37,578 nucleotides of DNA from Candidatus Aminicenantota bacterium (GCA_016926925.1 JAFGNQ010000159.1:1-37578); one strand, 5' to 3'. Positions 24,130-33,187 are shown, counted from the stretch's first letter. The notes: generated from the sequence alone by a model not told the origin. Program-made: numbers and translations.

Positions 24130-24894
24130 ATGAGGAAATTTGCGATCGCAAGTCTGGTGTTGATCGGCAGCCTGTTTTCCGGGACTTTTCTCCCTGCCGG
24201 GAAGGAGCCCAAAATCGAATTCAAGCATGAATCCAAGGACTTCGGTCAGGTAAAACAGGGAAAAGTCCTCGGATATGTTTTTCAATTCAGGAATGCGGGG
24301 GATGCGACACTCGTTGTCCAGAGGGTCAGGACGTCCTGTGGCTGTACGGCGGCTCTCGTCTCCAAAAGTGAACTCAAACCGGGAGAGGCGGGAGAGATCA
24401 AAGTGACTTTCAACACACGTGGATACGCGGGCAGCAACAGCAAATACATTTATGTGGAGTCGAACGATCCCGATGCCCCTCAAAAACAACTTACAGTGAA
24501 AGCTTCGATCGACGTCCCTCCCAGCCCGAGGCTCGAACTGGACAATTACAGCGTGGACCTAGGACTGCTTTTGGAGGACGATGAGCTGCAAACGGAAGTT
24601 CTCATTAAAAACACAGGATCCCTCGAGCTGACCGTGACTCCTTCCCACCGGGATGCAGCCTATTCCATCGATGGGAAGCCGGTGTCGGGCGAGATCGAAA
24701 TTCCCGCAAAAAAAAGCGTGCAGGTTCAAATCAAGATCCCGCCGCGCAAAAACAAGGGTTTGATTAGAGAATACATACTCTTGCGGTCCAACGATCCCAT
24801 AAGGTCGAATCTTTCCGTTTACCTGAGCGGGTACATCGTATCCAAAGCCCAGTTGAAGGAATTGTTCGCCAAGTACAAAAAAATAATTGATTGA
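24130..24894 (+). CDS. Exported DUF1573 protein (two Ig-like domains)
   Basis: This 254-residue protein has a signal peptide (about 1-23) and two beta-sandwich domains. The first (about 28-132) is a typical DUF1573 domain: FGQVKQG, F.NAG, then VRTSCGCTAAL followed by LKPGEAGEIKVTFNTRG. Its SCGCT motif offers a vicinal cysteine pair that may bind metal or form a disulfide. The second (about 135-236) has the same strand pattern without the cysteines. Such proteins are common and uncharacterised outside Bacteroidota-like groups. ATG 24130 has GGAGTTG close upstream. It may be co-transcribed with the yggT-like gene 24 nt downstream. Confidence 0.75.
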   Translation: MRKFAIASLVLIGSLFSGTFLPAGKEPKIEFKHESKDFGQVKQGKVLGYVFQFRNAGDATLVVQRVRTSCGCTAALVSKSELKPGEAGEIKVTFNTRGYAGSNSKYIYVESNDPDAPQKQLTVKASIDVPPSPRLELDNYSVDLGLLLEDDELQTEVLIKNTGSLELTVTPSHRDAAYSIDGKPVSGEIEIPAKKSVQVQIKIPPRKNKGLIREYILLRSNDPIRSNLSVYLSGYIVSKAQLKELFAKYKKIID

Positions 24895-24918
24895 TTTCGG
24901 CAGCCCTGAGAGTCAAAG

Positions 24919-25242
24919 ATGATTATGTTCGCCAACTTTCTTCTCGCAGCCTCTCGAATCCTTCATATTGTGTTGATGATCTTTGTGTGGATCCTGATTT
25001 TTCGTGTGATTTTTTCCTGGATAAGGATTCCCTCGCTCTATCAATTGGCCGTTGTTCTCTTCCATCTGACAGAGCCCGTGCTCAAGCCGATTCGAAAATT
25101 CGTCCCTCCTTACAGAATGGGGGGGATAGACGTCAGTCCCATGATTTGCATCCTGATTATTGTCTTTGTCGACTCGTTTCTTGTTCGATCCATGACGGCC
25201 TATGCCTATCAAATTTTAAGAGGACCTGCGTATTCATTTTAA
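24919..25242 (+). CDS. YggT-family membrane protein
   Basis: This 107-residue protein has two hydrophobic regions (about 8-32 and 72-97). Between them is the family segment FSWIRIPSLYQLAVVLFHLTEPVLKPIRKFVP, here in abbreviated view FSWIR...LTEPVLKPIR. YggT proteins are small inner-membrane proteins often linked to division or the envelope, with no proven reaction. ATG 24925 is an alternative start. It pairs with the DUF167 gene 15 nt downstream, a common arrangement. Confidence 0.85.
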   Translation: MIMFANFLLAASRILHIVLMIFVWILIFRVIFSWIRIPSLYQLAVVLFHLTEPVLKPIRKFVPPYRMGGIDVSPMICILIIVFVDSFLVRSMTAYAYQILRGPAYSF

Positions 25243-25257
25243 TCCCGGTGACAATAT

Positions 25258-25503
25258 TTGAAAGAAAAAGGCTGTCTTTACCTGAATGTGAAAGTCCTTC
25301 CGCGCTCGCCGAAACAGGAAGTCGTTCGGCTGGATTCCGGTGAGTACCGGGTTCGCGTCCAGGCGGCTCCATCCAAGGGAGAGGCCAATAAAGAATTGAT
25401 CAAGGTCATCGCCGCCCATTTCAGCATTCCCGCTTCCCGGGTGGAGATTGTCAAGGGGCACAAGTCACGCAATAAGGTAGTGGCCGTTCCGAAGGTCCCT
25501 TGA
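25258..25503 (+). CDS. DUF167 (YggU) family protein
   Basis: This 81-residue cytoplasmic protein matches DUF167: VKVLPRSPKQE near the N-terminus, YRVRVQAAPSKGEAN and VEIVKGHKSRNKVV near the end. Function is unknown across the family. The start is TTG 25258 with a weak GGTGA upstream. It is the last gene of the DUF1573-YggT-DUF167 run. Confidence 0.85.
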   Translation: MKEKGCLYLNVKVLPRSPKQEVVRLDSGEYRVRVQAAPSKGEANKELIKVIAAHFSIPASRVEIVKGHKSRNKVVAVPKVP

Positions 25504-25805
25504 ACCCTGAGTAATCATGAAGCCAGACTCATTAAGAGTCGGAAGGAGCGGCCGTTCCAGATTATTCCCGAAAAAGTGATGGCCCAATCTAAAGCGAGCT
25601 ACGGTTCGTTTTCGTCGAAGATCCCTCCACCCTCCCCATGTGACTCAAACGAACCGAGACTCGCTCTAGCTAGTGAGCCATCCCGCTGGCCAAAGCCTGT
25701 ACATTATCGTTGGAATTTCGGCACGGGAGTCTTATAATGTCTCCTACGAGAGATGCCTGAGGGAATGAACCCCATCAGATGCTAATACATTATGAGGGAT
25801 AGGGG
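25504..25805 (+). repeat. Gap holding copy E of the dispersed hairpin repeat
   Basis: The hairpin has arms 25594-25617 and 25641-25664 around a 23-nt loop of mostly C and T. It is the best-paired copy: GCGAG and CGGTTCGTTT on the left pair with AAACGAACCG and CTCGC on the right, with a three-base internal mismatch and the TC/TC mismatch before GTCG. The conserved ATG of the right arm is lost (GAG), which argues against the hairpin serving as a start codon. The flank 25545-25593 is only loosely similar to other copies. The nupC-like promoter lies at the far end of the gap. Confidence 0.65.
25710..25738 (+). promoter_or_regulatory. Sigma-70 promoter of the nucleoside transporter gene
   Basis: TTGGAA (25710-25715) and an exact TATAAT (25733-25738) are 17 bp apart. 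The leader to the start codon is about 60 nt and shows no obvious operator. Confidence 0.6.
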
Positions 25806-27116
25806 ATGGAGATATACAATTTAGTCAGCTTTTTAGGGATTTTTGTCATTGCCGGCTTTGCTTGGCTCTGTTCGAGCAATCGGTCTGTCGTCAACTGGCG
25901 TGTTGTCCTGTGGGGCATCGGATTGCAGCTTTTCTTCGCCCTTTTCATCTTCGTTCTCCCCATCGGGTCCAAATTGTTTCTTGTGGTCAACGATGTTGTT
26001 CTCAGTGTCCTCAACACCGCCACCGAAGGCACGAAATTCGTCTTCGGTCGTCTCGCTTTACCTCCTGGTGCGGCCAATGCCGAGGGAGAAACTTCTATCG
26101 GGCACATCCTTGCCTTTCAAGGTTTGCCAACAGTCATTTTCTTTGCCGCACTCGTTTCCGCTCTCTATTACCTCAAAATCATGCCCTTCATCATCAGAGG
26201 GTTTGCTTACGTCTTCACCAAGTTCATGCACATCAGCGGTGCAGAGTCGCTGTGCGCTTCGAGCAACATTTTTGTGGGTGTGGAGTCCGCTCTCATCGTT
26301 AAACCTCACCTGAGCGACATGACTAAATCCGAATTGGCTACCATCCTTGCAGCCGGCATGGGAACCATTGCCTCGACTGTCCTGGCCATCTACGTGTTTT
26401 TCCTCCAAGACCTGCTGCCTACGATTGCCGGACATCTTGTGTCCGCATCCGTCCTCTCAGCGCCAGCGGCCGTGGTCATGGCAAAACTGATCATTCCGGA
26501 GACAGAGTCTCCTAAGACTCTGGGTATGAACATCAAGCCTCATTACGAGCGGGAAGATAACTTGATTATGGCCGTTATTGACGGCGCCAACAATGGATTG
26601 AAGTACTTGGCGGGAATCATTGCCCTGCTGATCGCTTTTTTGGGCATTTTGGCATTGTTCGATCTGATTCTCGGCTGGTTCGGGGGGCATCTCAACTCCT
26701 GGTTGGGTTGGAATGTCGAGTGGTCATTGGCCGCGTTCTTAGGCTATCTCGCGTATCCTTTCACGCTGATTCTCGGAATTCCTCCTGCGGACGCCTTCGA
26801 GGTGGCCAGGGTCATCGGAGAGAGAACCGTAGCCACGGAGGTGGCTTCCTACCGGCATCTGGCACAGCTCCTGGCTCAGGGTGCGCTCCAGCATCCCCGC
26901 TCATCGATTATCGCCTCCTATGCCCTCTGCGGGTTTGCCCACATCGCTTCACTGGCCATTTTTGTCGGGGGCATCGGCGCCCTTGCTCCGAAGCGGATGA
27001 AAGACCTCTCTCGTCTGGGCTTCCGAGCGCTCTTGGCTGCCACACTTGCCTGTCTCATGACCGGAGCCGTTGCCGGGGTCTTCTACACTTCCGGCTCCAT
27101 ACTGCTTTCTCGATAG
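25806..27116 (+). CDS. Concentrative nucleoside transporter (CNT/NupC family)
   Basis: This 436-residue inner-membrane protein imports nucleosides with Na+ or H+. The N-terminal helices carry an NRSVVNWRVVLWGIGLQ segment typical of CNT proteins, and LQLFFALFIFVLPIG follows. The core has the G-x-x-ES motif in FVGVESALIVKPHL and MTKSELATILAAGMGTIAST, both substrate/ion-site hallmarks. The C-terminal YALCGFAHIASLAIFVGGI also fits. GGGATAGGGG precedes ATG 25806. It is a single-gene unit; purF nearby gives a loose purine theme but is not co-transcribed. Confidence 0.9.
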   Translation: MEIYNLVSFLGIFVIAGFAWLCSSNRSVVNWRVVLWGIGLQLFFALFIFVLPIGSKLFLVVNDVVLSVLNTATEGTKFVFGRLALPPGAANAEGETSIGHILAFQGLPTVIFFAALVSALYYLKIMPFIIRGFAYVFTKFMHISGAESLCASSNIFVGVESALIVKPHLSDMTKSELATILAAGMGTIASTVLAIYVFFLQDLLPTIAGHLVSASVLSAPAAVVMAKLIIPETESPKTLGMNIKPHYEREDNLIMAVIDGANNGLKYLAGIIALLIAFLGILALFDLILGWFGGHLNSWLGWNVEWSLAAFLGYLAYPFTLILGIPPADAFEVARVIGERTVATEVASYRHLAQLLAQGALQHPRSSIIASYALCGFAHIASLAIFVGGIGALAPKRMKDLSRLGFRALLAATLACLMTGAVAGVFYTSGSILLSR

Positions 27117-27511
27117 ATGGAGCTGCCTCAAGCAAAAGACAGGATGTTTCTGCTTTTATGAGGAGAAACAGTCTTTGGAATTGGGTCTGAGTGGTGCCAT
27201 CCCTTAAGAAGTTTTCTTCATCAGGGAGCCTTTATTGCAATGGGCATGGAAAGGGACTTTTCCTTCGTGGTGAGAAAAAAGTTCATCGAGACCAGTCTTC
27301 TCTTACCTAAATTGTTCACGAGTCGAGGTTGCTGGAGCGGTATGGCCATAAAGCTTTCGTGAACTGCCGGCCTAACATAACTCCGCGAATGGGCTGTGAC
27401 CAAGCCGATGCAGTGAGTTTGATTTGCCGGAAAACAATAAGGTTGTGTTTTTCTTATCTGCTGTTTACAATAAGCGGTGCAAAAAAGACAAAAACAGACT
27501 AGGAGAAAAAA
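27117..27511. other. Intergenic region with an inverted repeat, possibly a diverged hairpin-repeat copy
   Basis: GTTCACGA (27314-27321) and TCGTGAAC (27357-27364) are perfect inverted repeats around about 35 bp. On the minus strand the interior reads CGCTCCAGCAACC followed by CGACTC, recalling the C-rich loop and CGACTC arm of the repeat family. The match is too short to be sure. Another short inverted repeat, TGTTTCT/AGAAACA, lies about 25 bp after the transporter stop. No gene is convincing here. Confidence 0.35.
27443..27471 (+). promoter_or_regulatory. Predicted promoter of the Usp gene
   Basis: TTGTGT (27443-27448) and TACAAT (27466-27471) are 17 bp apart, 3/6 and 5/6 matches to consensus. 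The start codon is 40 bp downstream, with TAGGAGAA as ribosome site. Confidence 0.5.
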
Positions 27512-28384
27512 ATGGCTAAGCTCTTGAAAAAAGTTTTATGGGCTACGGATTTTTCTGACGAGGGCCAGGAAGCCTTCCTTTATGCAGACATTTTCGCCAG
27601 GATTTTTGGGGCGGAGCTCGTGGCCTGTCATGTCGTCCCCGGATTTACACCCGATCATTACCAGTCTGCGATTGTGGTCATCGATGAACTGAACAAACGG
27701 ATGGCTCATATGAAAAAGATGGCCCGAGACAGGTTTGAATCCTTTCAGAAAAAGAAGGGGGTCAAGTTCGAGTATCTGATCAGGGACGGGAACGCTTCCA
27801 AGGAAATCATTGCCGCCGCTGAAAAAGAAAAGGCCGACTTGATTGTAATCGGAAGAAAAGGGCTTTCCGCTATCGAAAGGCTCTTTATCGGGAGTGTTGC
27901 CAATCATGTCTTGAGGAATTCTCCTGTTCCCGTCCTCATGACAAAGAAAAAGAGGGGGAAACCCAAGTTTAAGAAGATTCTTGTGCCCACGGATTTTTCC
28001 GAGCAAGAGGATGAGGAAAGGAATTATGCATGGAAACTGGCCAAAGCTTTTGATGCAAACATCACGCTTCTCCATGTCCTCGAACTTCATGACTATGATT
28101 TTGCGCCTCGGGTTTTAGAAGAGATGTTGGATGCCGTGCTGAATAAGATGAAACAGCGCAAGAAAAAGGAAAAGGAAGATATAAAGGTTGCTGAGGATGT
28201 CTACAGAGCCATCAATGCCGCCGTAGGCATTGTGGATTATGCAGACATGCATAAGTTTGATCTGATTGTGATCTCTACCTGCACACAAAGCAAACTGGAG
28301 CGCTTTTTCCTGGGGAGCACGACGGAAAAAGTCATCTCTTACAGTCATATTCCGGTTTTTGCCATACCACCTGCACAATGCTAA
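27512..28384 (+). CDS. Tandem universal stress protein
   Basis: This 290-residue cytoplasmic protein has two Usp domains (about 4-145 and 153-287). The first has the nucleotide-binding pattern G114-x2-G117-x9-G127-S128 in GRKGLSAIERLFIGS, so it should bind ATP. In the second the matching stretch is STCTQSKLERFFLGST, which lacks the first two glycines; ATP binding there is doubtful. It has an AGGAGAA ribosome site and its own promoter. The dprA gene begins 7 nt after its stop, so stress regulation could extend into dprA-topA. Confidence 0.88.
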   Translation: MAKLLKKVLWATDFSDEGQEAFLYADIFARIFGAELVACHVVPGFTPDHYQSAIVVIDELNKRMAHMKKMARDRFESFQKKKGVKFEYLIRDGNASKEIIAAAEKEKADLIVIGRKGLSAIERLFIGSVANHVLRNSPVPVLMTKKKRGKPKFKKILVPTDFSEQEDEERNYAWKLAKAFDANITLLHVLELHDYDFAPRVLEEMLDAVLNKMKQRKKKEKEDIKVAEDVYRAINAAVGIVDYADMHKFDLIVISTCTQSKLERFFLGSTTEKVISYSHIPVFAIPPAQC

Positions 28385-28391
28385 GTTTAAG

Positions 28392-29492
28392 GTGGATAAA
28401 AATCTCAGATATTGGGTCGCTCTGAATCAAGCTCTGGTTGAGAATCTCGGCGTTCTCAGCAAGATCGTTCAACATTTTCCCAGCGTTCAAGAGGTCTTCA
28501 GGCCCTCTTCCATAGCAGATTTAAAGGCTTGCGGTCTCGATGAAGAAAAAGCCGGAATCCTGACATCGAACGACACTCTCGCGGTCGCGGAGCGGGAGAT
28601 TGAAAAGCTTGCACAAAAGAAATATACTATCCTCACTCTCGAGGACAGGAGATATCCTGATTACTTGAGAGAAATTTTCGATCCTCCGTGCGTGCTTTAC
28701 TGCGCCGGGAATGTTGAAGTGTTCAGCCGGCCTTCGATTTCCATTGTTGGCGCGCGAAAACCGACTCCCTACGGGAGGGCGGTCGCCGAGAAGCTCGCTC
28801 GCGATCTTGCATCCCGAGGGCTTGTTGTCGTTAGCGGGATGGCGAGAGGAATTGATTCACTGGCTCACTGGGGTGCCCTTCAAGGAGGAAACACAGCCGC
28901 CGTGTTGGGTTCGGGATTGGACCGCGTTTATCCTAAGGAGAACAGAATGCTTTGTGCCAAGATCAAGGAAAAAGGGGTTGTCGTTACGGAATATCCCTTG
29001 ACCTCTCCTCCTTTGGGACATCATTTCCCAATGAGAAACAGGATAATCAGCGGGCTTTCCCTGGCTGTTGTGGTGATCGAGGCTGCGGCCAAGAGCGGCT
29101 CTCTGATATCGGCACGTTTGGCTTTGGAACAAAACAGAGATGTGATGGCGGTCCCTGGGAATTTGACTTCTGAGATGAGTCGAGGGACGAACTGGTTGAT
29201 CAAGAGAGGAGCCAAGCTTGTGGAGGACTGGAGAGATGTGGTCGAAGAGCTTCCCTCTTACCTCAGGGAGCAGCTTTTGACGGAGGAAACGGAAGAGGTT
29301 TGTCAGCCTGAAATGAATGCCCGGGAGGAACACATTTACACCCGACTCAGGGCGGATTCGCAGCTGCATGTCGATGATTTGGTAGAGATGACAAATTTAT
29401 CCGTATCCGAAGTTCTTTCCCTCCTCCTCCATCTGGAGCTCAAGGGGCTGGTCGTTCAGAGCGCGGGCAAATACTTTCAAAGGAAATTGTGA
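28392..29492 (+). CDS. dprA: DNA-processing protein DprA
   Basis: DprA protects incoming single-stranded DNA and loads RecA in natural transformation. The protein (366 residues from GTG 28392) has an N-terminal helical SAM-like region, then the Rossmann DprA domain with SIVGARKPTPYG, VVSGMARGIDSLAH, GSGLDRVYPKEN and the RNRIISGLS turn. A C-terminal winged-helix domain (about 300-366) ends the protein. A TTG at 28359 would overlap the Usp gene and adds a non-family leader, so I prefer the GTG. Its stop overlaps the topA ATG by one base. The dprA-topA-xerC order is widespread. Confidence 0.92.
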   Translation: MDKNLRYWVALNQALVENLGVLSKIVQHFPSVQEVFRPSSIADLKACGLDEEKAGILTSNDTLAVAEREIEKLAQKKYTILTLEDRRYPDYLREIFDPPCVLYCAGNVEVFSRPSISIVGARKPTPYGRAVAEKLARDLASRGLVVVSGMARGIDSLAHWGALQGGNTAAVLGSGLDRVYPKENRMLCAKIKEKGVVVTEYPLTSPPLGHHFPMRNRIISGLSLAVVVIEAAAKSGSLISARLALEQNRDVMAVPGNLTSEMSRGTNWLIKRGAKLVEDWRDVVEELPSYLREQLLTEETEEVCQPEMNAREEHIYTRLRADSQLHVDDLVEMTNLSVSEVLSLLLHLELKGLVVQSAGKYFQRKL

Positions 29493-31720
29493 TGGCAAAA
29501 CATTTGGTGATAGTTGAATCTCCGGCTAAGGCGAGGACAGTGAATCGCTATCTCGGATCCGATTACCTGGTCAGCGCTTCTATGGGGCACGTAAGGGATT
29601 TGCCCAAATCGAAGCTGGGAGTGGATGTGGAACACGACTTCACTCCCGAGTACAAAATCATTCCGGAGAGGAAGGAATTGGTCTCCCAACTGCGTAAGGC
29701 AGCCGAGAGATGTGATGGAGTCTATTTGGCCGCAGATCCGGATCGTGAGGGGGAGGCGATATGCTGGCATCTTTCCGAGCTGCTCGAAGGCTATAATGAC
29801 AAGGTCTTTCGTGTCCTCTTTTATGAAATAACGAAAAAGGGGATTGAAGAAGCCTTCAAAAAAATCGGGGAGCTTGACAGCGATAAAATCATGGCCCAGC
29901 AGACCCGGCGCATACTGGACAGGTTGGTCGGATACCGCATCAGCCCGCTGCTGTGGAAAAAGATAGGGCGGGGCTTGAGCGCAGGCAGGGTTCAGTCAAT
30001 CGTTCTGCGCCTGATTTGCGAGCGTGAGAAGGAAATCAAAGACTTTGTACCGGAAGAGTTTTGGACGATTACAGCGCTTCTTCAGGGCTCTAATCCTCCG
30101 GAGTTCCGGGCTCAGCTGGTTAAAATCTCCGGCCATAAAGCCAAAATCAAGGACGGCAAATCTGCTGAAAAAATTGCTGACGAGGTGAAGAGGCAGACGT
30201 TCATTCTGAAGAATGTCGCAGTCAAAGAAAAAAAGAGATGGCCGAATCCTCCCTATATAACCAGCAGTCTTCAACAGGACTGCTTCCGCCTTCTGCGGTT
30301 TCCAGTCAAGAAGACCATGTCCATTGCACAGAGATTGTATGAGGGCTTGGAGATCGGTTCTAAAGGCCTGGTGGGTTTGATCACGTACATGAGAAGCGAT
30401 TCTGTCCGCATCTCCGAGGCTGCGCTCAGGGAGTCCCGGGAATACATTGCAGCCAACTTTGGCAAGGATTACCTTCCTTCCAAGGCTAAACACTACAAAA
30501 ACAAGAAGAAAGCACAGGACGCTCATGAAGCCATCCGTCCTACCTCGTTTGATGTCCCCCCCGATGCGTTGAAATCTTTCTTGAAGGAAGAGGAGTATAA
30601 GCTTTACAGTTTGATCTGGAATCGGTTCATTGCATCCCAAATGAATCCCGCTCTTGTCGAGGAGACGGAGTTCGATATAAGGGCCTCCGAGTTTCAGTTC
30701 AAGGCCAAAGGCGAAGTCATCAAGTTTGATGGTTATCTCGTCCTCTATCCCAAACAGGCGAAGGAACAAAACATCTTGCCGAAGGTTCAGCCGGGAGAAG
30801 AGCTCGATCTTCTCGACCTGGAAACCAAGCAGAATTTTACCCAGCCTCCTCCCCGCTATACAGAGGGGAGCCTGGTCAAGGAGCTGGAGGCCCGGGGGAT
30901 AGGACGGCCCAGCACATATGCGCCTATCATCACCACGATTCAGGGAAGAGATTATGCGATCAAAGAAAAAGGGCGTTTCATTCCAACCGAACTCGGCCTT
31001 TTTGTCAATGACTATCTGATCGAAAAATTCCCTGATTTGATGGAGTTCAAATTTACCGCCCGCCTGGAAGAGGAGCTTGACCGCATAAGCGAAGGAGAAA
31101 GCGATTGGCTGGCTTATCTGAGTTCGTACAATTCCCTTCTCGACAAAGACCTGGATGAAGCCATGAAGGATGAAGGAATCAAGGCAAAAGGAGGCATTCC
31201 TCTCGAGGATGTCTGTCCGGAATGCGGTAAGAAGCTTGTCCTCAAGGAAGGCCGGTTCGGACGCTTCAAGGCCTGCACGGGCTATCCGGATTGTCAGTAC
31301 AAACAGAGCATGGCCAAGAAAGAAGCCAAACCACTGGAGGAAAAATGTCCCCAGTGCGGTTCGCAATTGGTGATGCGTCATGGGAGATACGGAGCATTTG
31401 CAGCCTGCTCCAATTATCCGGAATGCAAGTACATCAAGAAGGAATCCCGCGACACGGGAATTTCTTGTCCTTCGGGATGTGGGGGGACGCTTCTTAAAAA
31501 GAAAACCAAAAAAGGCAAGTTTTTTTATGGTTGCAGCCATTATCCGAAGTGCAAGTACGCCACATGGGACGAGCCTGTGAAACAACCTTGCCCTCTGTGT
31601 AAAAGGCCCTTCGTGCTGAAAAAAATCAGCGCAAAAGAGAAAGCCTATCTGCACTGCAGCGATGAAAACTGCCCCTATAGAGAGGATGTGGACGAGACTC
31701 TGGGTGAAAATACTGAGTGA
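29492..31720 (+). CDS. topA: DNA topoisomerase I
   Basis: TopA relaxes negative supercoils through a covalent tyrosine link. The 742-residue protein has the TOPRIM domain with E9 and DPDREGE (D82, D84, E86). The catalytic tyrosine is Y299 in LITYMRSDS, and HEAIRPT and the late RPSTYAPII motif are present. The C-terminus carries four C4 zinc ribbons (about 608-735), each starting CPxC or CPSGC. The start is ATG 29492 with AAAGGA 7 nt upstream; a GTG one codon earlier is less likely. Confidence 0.97.
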   Translation: MAKHLVIVESPAKARTVNRYLGSDYLVSASMGHVRDLPKSKLGVDVEHDFTPEYKIIPERKELVSQLRKAAERCDGVYLAADPDREGEAICWHLSELLEGYNDKVFRVLFYEITKKGIEEAFKKIGELDSDKIMAQQTRRILDRLVGYRISPLLWKKIGRGLSAGRVQSIVLRLICEREKEIKDFVPEEFWTITALLQGSNPPEFRAQLVKISGHKAKIKDGKSAEKIADEVKRQTFILKNVAVKEKKRWPNPPYITSSLQQDCFRLLRFPVKKTMSIAQRLYEGLEIGSKGLVGLITYMRSDSVRISEAALRESREYIAANFGKDYLPSKAKHYKNKKKAQDAHEAIRPTSFDVPPDALKSFLKEEEYKLYSLIWNRFIASQMNPALVEETEFDIRASEFQFKAKGEVIKFDGYLVLYPKQAKEQNILPKVQPGEELDLLDLETKQNFTQPPPRYTEGSLVKELEARGIGRPSTYAPIITTIQGRDYAIKEKGRFIPTELGLFVNDYLIEKFPDLMEFKFTARLEEELDRISEGESDWLAYLSSYNSLLDKDLDEAMKDEGIKAKGGIPLEDVCPECGKKLVLKEGRFGRFKACTGYPDCQYKQSMAKKEAKPLEEKCPQCGSQLVMRHGRYGAFAACSNYPECKYIKKESRDTGISCPSGCGGTLLKKKTKKGKFFYGCSHYPKCKYATWDEPVKQPCPLCKRPFVLKKISAKEKAYLHCSDENCPYREDVDETLGENTE

Positions 31721-31773
31721 TTCTTTAATCCGGTGTTTTTCGTTTCCGCAGGTGTAAGCGTGGGGATATCGGA

Positions 31774-32658
31774 GTGAGAAGAGAGCTGGAACAATTCTTG
31801 ATGCACCTTCGGTATGAGAAAAACGCCTCTCCTCACACCATTGCCGGCTACAGACGGGATCTGGATCAGTTGGCTGTCTATCTTGAAGAAAAGCGCGTCT
31901 CCTTAAAGAAAGTGGACAACATACTCCTTCGGGGATTTTTGGCCACGCTGTATGCCAAACACGACAAAAAGTCGACCATTGCCCGCAAGCTTGCGGCTGT
32001 CCGGTCCTTTTTCCAGTTTTGTATCCGCAAGAAGTGGTTGGAGGACAATCCTGCAAAAATCGTGGCCACTCCCAAGCAGGAAAAACAAGTCCCTTCTTTT
32101 CTCTCGGAAGAGGAGATGCGACGCTTCCTGGACTTGCCGTGCACGGATAAGCCGCTGGATTTGAGAGACAAAGCCATGCTCGAGCTCCTGTATGCCTCCG
32201 GACTCCGGGTGAGCGAGCTCGTCGGGGTCAACCGGGAAGATGTGAGTTTTGAAGAGAGACTGATTCGCGTCAGGGGAAAGGGAAAAAAGGAACGGCTTGT
32301 CCCTTATGGGAAGGTCGCAGGCGAAAGCCTGGAGATATATTTAAAAGCGCGACACTTGATCAACAAAGGAGATACCGAAGACAAGGCGCTTTTTTTGAAT
32401 TACCGCGGGAAGAGAATCACGCCCCGCTCTGTCGAAAGGACGGTGGATAAGTATATCAAGACATCGGCCTTGAGAAGGAAAATAAGCCCCCATTCCCTTC
32501 GACATTCCTTTGCCTCTCATCTTTTGAGCCGGGGAGCGGACCTCAGAGTCATTCAGGAACTATTGGGTCATGAGAGCTTGGCTACGACTCAGAAATACAC
32601 CCACCTTGATCTGAAACACCTCCTTGAGGTCTATAAGAAGTCCCACCCCCGATCCTGA
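31774..32658 (+). CDS. Tyrosine recombinase XerC/XerD
   Basis: This 294-residue recombinase resolves chromosome dimers at dif. The N-terminal SAM-like domain (1-88) is followed by the catalytic domain with the full set R145 (ASGLRVSELVG), K169, H240 and R243 (HSLRH), H266 and Y275. Position after topA suggests XerC, but the residues also fit XerD, and single-Xer systems exist. It starts at GTG 31774, with no strong ribosome site. The trmFO gene often found between topA and xerC is absent. Confidence 0.92.
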   Translation: MRRELEQFLMHLRYEKNASPHTIAGYRRDLDQLAVYLEEKRVSLKKVDNILLRGFLATLYAKHDKKSTIARKLAAVRSFFQFCIRKKWLEDNPAKIVATPKQEKQVPSFLSEEEMRRFLDLPCTDKPLDLRDKAMLELLYASGLRVSELVGVNREDVSFEERLIRVRGKGKKERLVPYGKVAGESLEIYLKARHLINKGDTEDKALFLNYRGKRITPRSVERTVDKYIKTSALRRKISPHSLRHSFASHLLSRGADLRVIQELLGHESLATTQKYTHLDLKHLLEVYKKSHPRS

Positions 32659-32682
32659 TTCGAAGAAAACCAAAGTTGGCAG

Positions 32683-32698
32683 AGCCGGTCGCGGCTCG
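32683..32698. other. Short perfect hairpin after xer
   Basis: GAGCCG and CGGCTC form a 6-bp stem with a 4-nt loop, 25 bp after the recombinase stop. No T-run follows, so intrinsic termination is doubtful. Confidence 0.35.
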
Positions 32699-32818
32699 TG
32701 AACGCAGGTTGACGTCTATCCGCGATATGCTTTTCCTAAAATATAGAAAAATAAAGAGATAACTGTTTATTAAGGATGGCCTCCTTTTTGCAATAAGGAT
32801 CGAAACAAGGAGGTTATC

Positions 32819-33136
32819 ATGAAAGATTTTGTGATGAAGGGCGTAGTTTTCGGTCTTGTATGCGCTGTGATGCTCACAGCCATGCTGACCCTTAGGGCAC
32901 CGGCTCAATCCAAAGCCGCGGAAAAGAAGATCGATATCAACACGGCTACTTCCGCTGAGCTTCAAAAACTACCCCGGATCGGAGAGAAAGTGGCCCAGAG
33001 GATCATCGATTATCGGGAGCAACACGGAGAATTCAAAAAGATTGAGGAGATCATGAAGGTCAAGGGAATCGGGGAGAAAGTGTTCAAGCAGATAAAAGAT
33101 TTGATCGAAGCGAAACCGAAGACACCGAACAAGTGA
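32819..33136 (+). CDS. ComEA-type helix-hairpin-helix DNA-binding protein, exported
   Basis: This 105-residue protein has an N-terminal signal or anchor (about 8-32) and a double helix-hairpin-helix domain: DINTATSAELQKLPRIGEKV, then IEEIMKVKGIGEKVF. In competent bacteria ComEA binds DNA in the periplasm. AAGGAGG lies just before ATG 32819. It lacks the longer N-terminal region of Bacillus ComEA, as is usual in Gram-negatives. dprA lies in the same region, but no other transformation genes are visible. Confidence 0.88.
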   Translation: MKDFVMKGVVFGLVCAVMLTAMLTLRAPAQSKAAEKKIDINTATSAELQKLPRIGEKVAQRIIDYREQHGEFKKIEEIMKVKGIGEKVFKQIKDLIEAKPKTPNK

Positions 33137-33138
33137 TT

Positions 33139-33156
33139 GAGGGGCTTCGGCCCCTC
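33139..33156. terminator. UUCG-capped hairpin between convergent comEA and rdgB
   Basis: GAGGGGC and GCCCCTC form a perfect 7-bp stem closed by TTCG, a very stable tetraloop, 2 nt after the comEA stop. It lies between convergent genes and could serve both, although neither side has a T-tract. Confidence 0.6.
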
Positions 33157-33187
33157 TCTCTCCAGAGTGCAGGCACCAGGGCATCCA

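Noticed and set aside
29996..32056. 686-codon minus-strand frame opposite topA and xer
   Set aside because: It is antisense to two genes with intact family motifs; long shadow frames like this arise from codon bias.
31774..32658. Tyrosine recombinase as a mobile-element integrase
   Set aside because: Sequence and the dprA-topA neighbourhood fit housekeeping XerC/D; no attachment-site repeats flank it.
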